From Arthrobacter ipis (GTDB taxonomy: Bacteria > Actinomycetota > Actinomycetes > Actinomycetales > Micrococcaceae), in NCBI RefSeq assembly GCF_014694315.1, contig NZ_JAAOXD010000003.1, positions 615,325-679,324 on the forward strand: a DNA stretch of 64,000 bases, in the 5' to 3' direction. Below the pieces are notes generated by a model that ran no database searches, was not told the DNA's origin, and saw only the letters and a list, made by a program, of their open reading frames with translations. The position numbers and the translations under genes were made by a program. The first letter of the stretch is position 1, and the number at the start of each line of letters is the position of its first letter. This document shows positions 60,132 to 64,000 of this stretch, piece by piece.

Positions 60132-60899
60132 CTACTGGTGCGTATCGCCATCTTGAAGTCTCCGCTCCGGAAGCTTCGCGCCGTTCAGGATGTCCGCGGC
60201 AATCTGCTTCAGTTGTTGTTTGCTGGACCGCGCCATCTCGTGGAGAACGGCGACGGCCTCCTCGCGGCTGCCTCGGGTCTGGGCCATGACCAGGCTGAGG
60301 GCGGCGTCGATCACGGCCCTGGATTGCAGCGCCCCGTGCAGCCCTGCGGGGTGGACCACCGCCGGCCGGTGAACCCGCAGGGCCAGGCGGAGCATGCGTG
60401 ACAGGGAGATGGCGTACGATTCCACTTCGGCTATCGCCGTCGCATTGAATGTGTTCGTGCTGCGGGCGTAGCAGTTCAGAGCGGCGGCGGCGCCCGGCCC
60501 GGCATCAATGGGAACGGCAAGGATGGCGGCGACGCCGTCGTGTGTGACCGCCTGCGCGTACCGGTGCCACCGTTCGGACGTCGCGAGGTCCTCCACGAGC
60601 ACCGTCCGGTCTTCCCTTAGCGCCGTGAGGCAGGGGCCGTCGTCTAACCCGTATTGTTTTTCATCCATCCGCTTGGCTGTGCCGCTGCTGCTGGCTACCG
60701 TCACGGGCCGTCCGTCGCGCTCAACGGTAATGGCACACAGCATCGGCTCGGGCGTGGCCAATGCGGCTGCTGAAAAGACAGTCAGCTCCAGGAGGAATTC
60801 GTCAAAGCCGGGGCTTTCCAGCAAAAGGTCCTGCAACTGCTCCAGTGTCGGCGAGGGAATTTTCCCGGACGTCGGCGGCTGACTCGGCTCGGCGGCCAT
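60132..60899 (-). CDS. GAF-ANTAR RNA-binding antiterminator
   Basis: A protein of 255 residues from ATG 60899, with GAGGCAGG upstream. The GAF domain includes DEKQYGLDDGPCLTALREDR. The C-terminal ANTAR domain has ALQSRAVIDAALSLVMAQTR and EEAVAVLHEMARSSKQQLKQ. It is a paralogue of the downstream gene; the two may respond to different signals. Its RNA targets are not visible nearby. Confidence 0.9.
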   Translation of the reverse strand: MAAEPSQPPTSGKIPSPTLEQLQDLLLESPGFDEFLLELTVFSAAALATPEPMLCAITVERDGRPVTVASSSGTAKRMDEKQYGLDDGPCLTALREDRTVLVEDLATSERWHRYAQAVTHDGVAAILAVPIDAGPGAAAALNCYARSTNTFNATAIAEVESYAISLSRMLRLALRVHRPAVVHPAGLHGALQSRAVIDAALSLVMAQTRGSREEAVAVLHEMARSSKQQLKQIAADILNGAKLPERRLQDGDTHQ

Positions 60900-61125
60900 C
60901 ACCTGCCTCGATCCACTTGGAACTAGACGTTCCGATCCATTTTTCCGGCCGGATTCAAAGTCCGGGAACGATCGTGGACCTGTGGTGTCCGCGGCCAATG
61001 CGTGACGAAGCGGGCGAACGCAACCGGAGGAATCCTGCGGTGCAGGATACCGCTTGGGGAAGGTTGCTTCGCCTCCAATTCTGAGCCTACTCCCTCCGTT
61101 CTGCACAAGATATAAAGGGCGAAAA

Positions 61126-61341
61126 TCAGGCATCGGTGCGGAAATTTATCAGCTTGTGGGAGCCGTCGCAGTAGGGCTTGATTGCTGAGGCGCCGCAACG
61201 GCAGAGCGCGACCGTGGTTCTTTGCCGGGGAACAGGGTCCCCGGATGGGGTGACTATTTCGAAGTCTCCGCGGATCAGAATCGGCCCGTCGGGGCATAGC
61301 ACCACGGAGCTGGGGTCGCTCGTCTTGGTTTCATGATCCAT
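61126..61341 (-). CDS. CDGSH iron-sulfur domain protein
   Basis: A protein of 71 residues. The C-X-C-X9-C-X3-H ligand set is seen in CRCGASAIKPYCDGSH, binding a redox-active, labile 2Fe-2S cluster. The N-terminal LCPDGPILIRGDFEIVTPSG is the usual lead-in strand. It is located 36 bp after the glycosyltransferase gene on the same strand as the diiron-type enzyme, so it could donate electrons or iron to that enzyme. This pairing is inference. Confidence 0.92.
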   Translation of the reverse strand: MDHETKTSDPSSVVLCPDGPILIRGDFEIVTPSGDPVPRQRTTVALCRCGASAIKPYCDGSHKLINFRTDA

Positions 61342-61377
61342 GTTGTGTTCCGTTCTGTTTGAGTGCCGTGGCCCGGG

Positions 61378-62391
61378 TCAGGTGCCTTGGGCCGGCTGGA
61401 TTTTGCCCCCGTGCCTACGCCTGAGCGCGGACGGGGAATGGGCTGCAGTCCTGATCCGGGCTCCTGCGTAGGGAACCCCGCCGGCAGTGCGCAGAGCCGC
61501 GGCCAGCCAGACGCACACCGCCCGTTCGAGGACCCATAGCGGGGCAAACAAAGCGGTATGGGCCGGGAAAACGGCCGTTCCGCCGTCGCGCCTTCTCCCT
61601 CTTTCCGCTATCCCGACGGCGGCGGTGGCCAATGCTAGGATCCCCAGGGCACGCGGTACGCGCCGTTGTGCCATTACCGCTGCAAGGACCGGCAGCAGCG
61701 CAAGCTCGGCCAACAGCCTCGCGGGCTGCGCGAAGTCGTCGTAGGCTTGCCGGATGCGCTGCTTCAGGAAGTGGCGGCCTGTGGGCGGCCTGCGGGCAAC
61801 CAGCAACCCGGGCATCTGCTTCTCGCGGCCGCCGGCGGCGGTGATGGTCCTGATGAGCTCCAGGTTCTCGAAGAGCACACCTTCGTAGCCGTCCGTGGCC
61901 ATCAGGGCGGACCGGCGAACTGCGAGCGTGCCGGGGTAGTCGCTGCCGAATGCCCGGTTGATCAGGGTCCTGGATGTGTCCCAGCGTGCGTGCCAGGGCA
62001 GCGGGGTGAAGTAATTCTGTGGGCGGACCAGTTCGGCATCATCAAGCGCGGCGAAGGCAGTGGCCAGCCCCTCGCGGGTGTACCGGACGTCGTCGTCGGC
62101 GATTACCAGCCGCTCGGCCGCACTCCGCCTGACGGCTGTCAGAACGGCGGCGACCTTGCCGTTGCCACCACTGGCGGCGCCCGGCGGGAGGTGGCGGACT
62201 GACGCTGGGAACAGCGCCCGGTGCCGCGCGAATAGTGCAGCGGGGGAGCCGTCGACCACCGTCACGTGCGTCCAGACGGCGAGTGCAGAAATGTACTCCG
62301 CCAGCTCCTCAGCCCCCGAGTCCTCGGTCCAGCGCAGGGGCAGGATGTATTCCGTGTCCGGTCCAGCGCTCGGCACTGACGCCGCGGTCAT
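61378..62391 (-). CDS. Family 2-like glycosyltransferase
   Basis: A protein of 337 residues from ATG 62391, overlapping the preceding stop by four bases (ATGA). The GT-A motifs are VTVVDGSPAALFARHRALFP, then the metal/nucleotide-binding VIADDDVRYTREGLATAFAA, then FENLELIRTI. A C-terminal hydrophobic segment (LLAELALLPVLAAVMA and LGILALATAAVGIA, about 230-265) gives likely membrane contact. The sugar and acceptor are unknown. It is between the diiron-type enzyme and the CDGSH gene. Confidence 0.85.
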   Translation of the reverse strand: MTAASVPSAGPDTEYILPLRWTEDSGAEELAEYISALAVWTHVTVVDGSPAALFARHRALFPASVRHLPPGAASGGNGKVAAVLTAVRRSAAERLVIADDDVRYTREGLATAFAALDDAELVRPQNYFTPLPWHARWDTSRTLINRAFGSDYPGTLAVRRSALMATDGYEGVLFENLELIRTITAAGGREKQMPGLLVARRPPTGRHFLKQRIRQAYDDFAQPARLLAELALLPVLAAVMAQRRVPRALGILALATAAVGIAERGRRRDGGTAVFPAHTALFAPLWVLERAVCVWLAAALRTAGGVPYAGARIRTAAHSPSALRRRHGGKIQPAQGT

Positions 62392-63458
62392 GCCGCAGCG
62401 GGGAGGGACGTCCGTAGGGAGGACCTGCCGTCTTCCCACGCTTCCACAATGTGGGCCGTGAGACGGGCGTCGATGGCCAGAGCAGCCGTGGCGCCGAACA
62501 GGATGTCCTCGAGGAGATGCGGTTCTGCCTCCGCTAGCCCTCCGGCGAGGTCCCGGCCGGCGATCTGTTCGTGGACGGCGTCGGCTTCGACGTGCTCGTC
62601 GAAGTACTCGGTGACGTCGCTGCCGAATCCGTGCCGCCGGAAGCCCCGGGCGTAGAGGTGGTTGGGCCGGGAAGATGTCATCTCATAGATCGCAAGATGC
62701 CCGGTGATGGCACCGCGCAGTCGGCGCTGCAGGCCGAAGAGCGACATCATGTTCACGGAGGCCAGGGCCATGGCCGGCACAACGTCCGCGTAGCTGCCGT
62801 AGCGGGTATCGAGCCCCAGCCCTTCCATGGTCCGTGCGAAGAGCGCGCTGTGCATGCGGTGCGGGCGTCCGCCCCCGTACTCGTCCGCCTGAATCTCCAC
62901 CAGGGCGGCCTTGGGGCGCCCTGCCAGCCTTGGGATTGCCCAGGTGTGGGGATCGGCTTCCTTGAGTTGGTAGACGGATTTGTGAATGAGGAATTCCGCC
63001 AGCTGTTCAACCGTCGCCTTCTTGGCCACGTAGCGCGAGAGGCTGGGTCCGCCGTCCTGCGCGGCCAGTGCAAACAGCATGTCCGCCACTGCGTCGCTGT
63101 CCGGGTTGCCTTCTGCCGCAACGCGTTCGCTGTTTGCTGACGCGGGCCCGGCGGCCACGAGAGCAGCCGAGCGCAAGGCCTGTTCGAACGGTGCTTCCAA
63201 AAGCCGGCGGACGGCGATCAGCCCGGGCTCCCATTCCCAGGCGTCGTCCACCCCATCGAGCCCTCCGTAGTGCAGCTCGTAGAGGCAAAACAGTGCGAAC
63301 TGCAAGTCGTCGTCACTGAGGATGTCATCCGCGAGCCTCACTGTCTTGGCGACGAGGCTGAGCAGTGCTGCCTGTGCTGCCGAATCTGCTCCTGGCAGGC
63401 CAGCCAGAAGGTCGGTGAGCTCGGCGCTGACGGGACCGCGCGGTTCAGGTAATTGCAT
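62388..63458 (-). CDS. Iron-containing redox enzyme family (heme-oxygenase-like diiron) protein
   Basis: A protein of 356 residues, all helical. Likely metal ligands are in LYELHYGGLDGVDD, in EIQADEYGGGR and in YFDEHVEADAVHEQIAG, matching the Glu/His pattern of the heme-oxygenase-like oxidase superfamily (UndA, BesC and relatives), which use O2 with two irons to modify amino acids or fatty acids. The N-terminal third is a conserved extension. It leads an operon with a glycosyltransferase and a CDGSH protein, which suggests a small biosynthetic or redox system. Confidence 0.88.
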   Translation of the reverse strand: MQLPEPRGPVSAELTDLLAGLPGADSAAQAALLSLVAKTVRLADDILSDDDLQFALFCLYELHYGGLDGVDDAWEWEPGLIAVRRLLEAPFEQALRSAALVAAGPASANSERVAAEGNPDSDAVADMLFALAAQDGGPSLSRYVAKKATVEQLAEFLIHKSVYQLKEADPHTWAIPRLAGRPKAALVEIQADEYGGGRPHRMHSALFARTMEGLGLDTRYGSYADVVPAMALASVNMMSLFGLQRRLRGAITGHLAIYEMTSSRPNHLYARGFRRHGFGSDVTEYFDEHVEADAVHEQIAGRDLAGGLAEAEPHLLEDILFGATAALAIDARLTAHIVEAWEDGRSSLRTSLPAAA

Positions 63459-63552
63459 GGTTCTCCTTGGCCAGCGGCAGCGGTGCAGTTGGCGGATAAA
63501 TCGGTCGGTTGGTCAGCCGGTAGCGAAGGTTACGGGCCCGGGCGGACAGAGC

Positions 63553-63589
63553 GGAACGCTACATCCGCAGGTCGCGGATGTAGCGTTCC
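63553..63589. terminator. Perfect 16-bp hairpin at the end of the MarR gene
   Basis: GGAACGCTACATCCGC and GCGGATGTAGCGTTCC surround a 5-base loop; the arms include the last codons and the stop of the MarR gene. There is no T-run on either side, so it might attenuate rather than terminate, or be a binding site. Confidence 0.6.
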
Positions 63590-63984
63590 AGGTCGAGGCG
63601 CAAGGCGGACTCTGTATCCGGCCTGCTCTGCGTGAGCCCTTGGACCAGGGCCTCCGCAGTGGACAGTACGTTCCGGCCGTCGTGCGTGAGCCGGATGTCG
63701 GTATAGCGCCGGTCATCGCTGCGTTCCCTGCTCAGGAAGCCAAGTCCCTGAAGGCGACGGACCACCCTGCCCAGGCTTTGCTTGCTGACACAGAGCAGGG
63801 CGGCCAGATCGGAGACGGAGACGGGCTCGAGGTCCGCCACCGCCTCCAGCACGTCCAGCGATCCCTTGGTCAGGCCCAGATGGGTGAGGTTGCGGTTGAT
63901 CCGCAGCTCATCCAGACGGGCAGCGATGCTAAGGAGCCGGTGCGTTGGCCAGCACTCCGGTCCTGTCGGATGAGCCAGGCTCAT
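63559..63984 (-). CDS. MarR family regulator
   Basis: A protein of 141 residues. The winged helix-turn-helix is VSVSDLAALLCVSKQSLGRV (about 55-74), with the wing LGFLSRERSDDRRYTDIRLT. ATG 63984 is near the window edge and lacks an obvious ribosome site, so an upstream start beyond the window is possible. It lies 100 bp upstream of the diiron-type operon on the same strand and is likely its regulator. Confidence 0.85.
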   Translation of the reverse strand: MSLAHPTGPECWPTHRLLSIAARLDELRINRNLTHLGLTKGSLDVLEAVADLEPVSVSDLAALLCVSKQSLGRVVRRLQGLGFLSRERSDDRRYTDIRLTHDGRNVLSTAEALVQGLTQSRPDTESALRLDLERYIRDLRM

Positions 63985-64000
63985 GCCGGCTCACGTGTTC

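Overview
The window is high-GC, densely packed DNA with short intergenic gaps, strong AAGGAG-type ribosome binding sites, frequent GTG/TTG starts and many actinobacterial families (DUF6480, DUF4383, DUF6221, DUF6766, GAF-ANTAR, LCP, a PaaR-type TetR). It reads as chromosome of a soil Micrococcaceae member, most like Arthrobacter/Pseudarthrobacter. I see no rRNA, tRNA, insertion sequence, prophage or CRISPR array.

Region 1 (1-18.8 kb) is a dispersed phenylacetate (paa) and beta-oxidation locus. It holds a thiolase end, an enoyl-CoA hydratase and a 3-hydroxyacyl-CoA dehydrogenase, then a hotdog thioesterase divergent from paaZ, then paaR, and finally paaI-paaK. Three matching 22-bp operators sit at the thioesterase/paaZ, paaR and paaI promoters, so the scattered genes look like one PaaR regulon. 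The ring-oxygenase genes paaABCDE are not in the window. Between these genes lie an SGNH hydrolase, a tyrosine phosphatase, a secreted serine protease with a LADTG wall-sorting tail, a beta-helix lipoprotein, a frameshifted FetB-type permease and a multicopper oxidase.

Region 2 (18.8-30.9 kb) has two CPBP membrane proteases, pta-ackA and a signalling block. The block contains a TPR protein, a SpoIIAA-like protein and a GGDEF-EAL protein in one operon, a tiny secreted peptide divergent from it, a soluble histidine kinase and a second SpoIIAA-like protein.

Region 3 (31-34.5 kb) is the most unusual locus. A repetitive, acidic, secretion-signal-less protein with a RiPP-leader-like N-terminus is followed 7 bp later by an 872-residue membrane protein that combines a PqqD-like recognition domain with an M50 zinc metalloprotease. 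This could be an undescribed peptide-maturation or export system.

Region 4 (34.7-50.6 kb) is mixed housekeeping: S9 oligopeptidase, ctaD, FRG and CBS proteins, a sugar-binding lipoprotein, NAD(P)HX dehydratase, LCP and low-molecular-weight tyrosine phosphatase. Region 5 (50.7-60.9 kb) looks stress-related: Usp, DUF6221, DUF6766, tiny membrane and lipoproteins, a Rho_N-like protein, an operon of GCS2 ligase, M20 peptidase and Zn-dehydrogenase, and two GAF-ANTAR regulators. Region 6 (61-64 kb) is a compact operon of heme-oxygenase-like diiron enzyme, glycosyltransferase and CDGSH iron-sulfur protein behind a MarR regulator.

Several intergenic repeat families recur. The most striking has a TGAGGA(A/C)G(C/G)GT core spaced exactly 32 bp apart at three separate loci.
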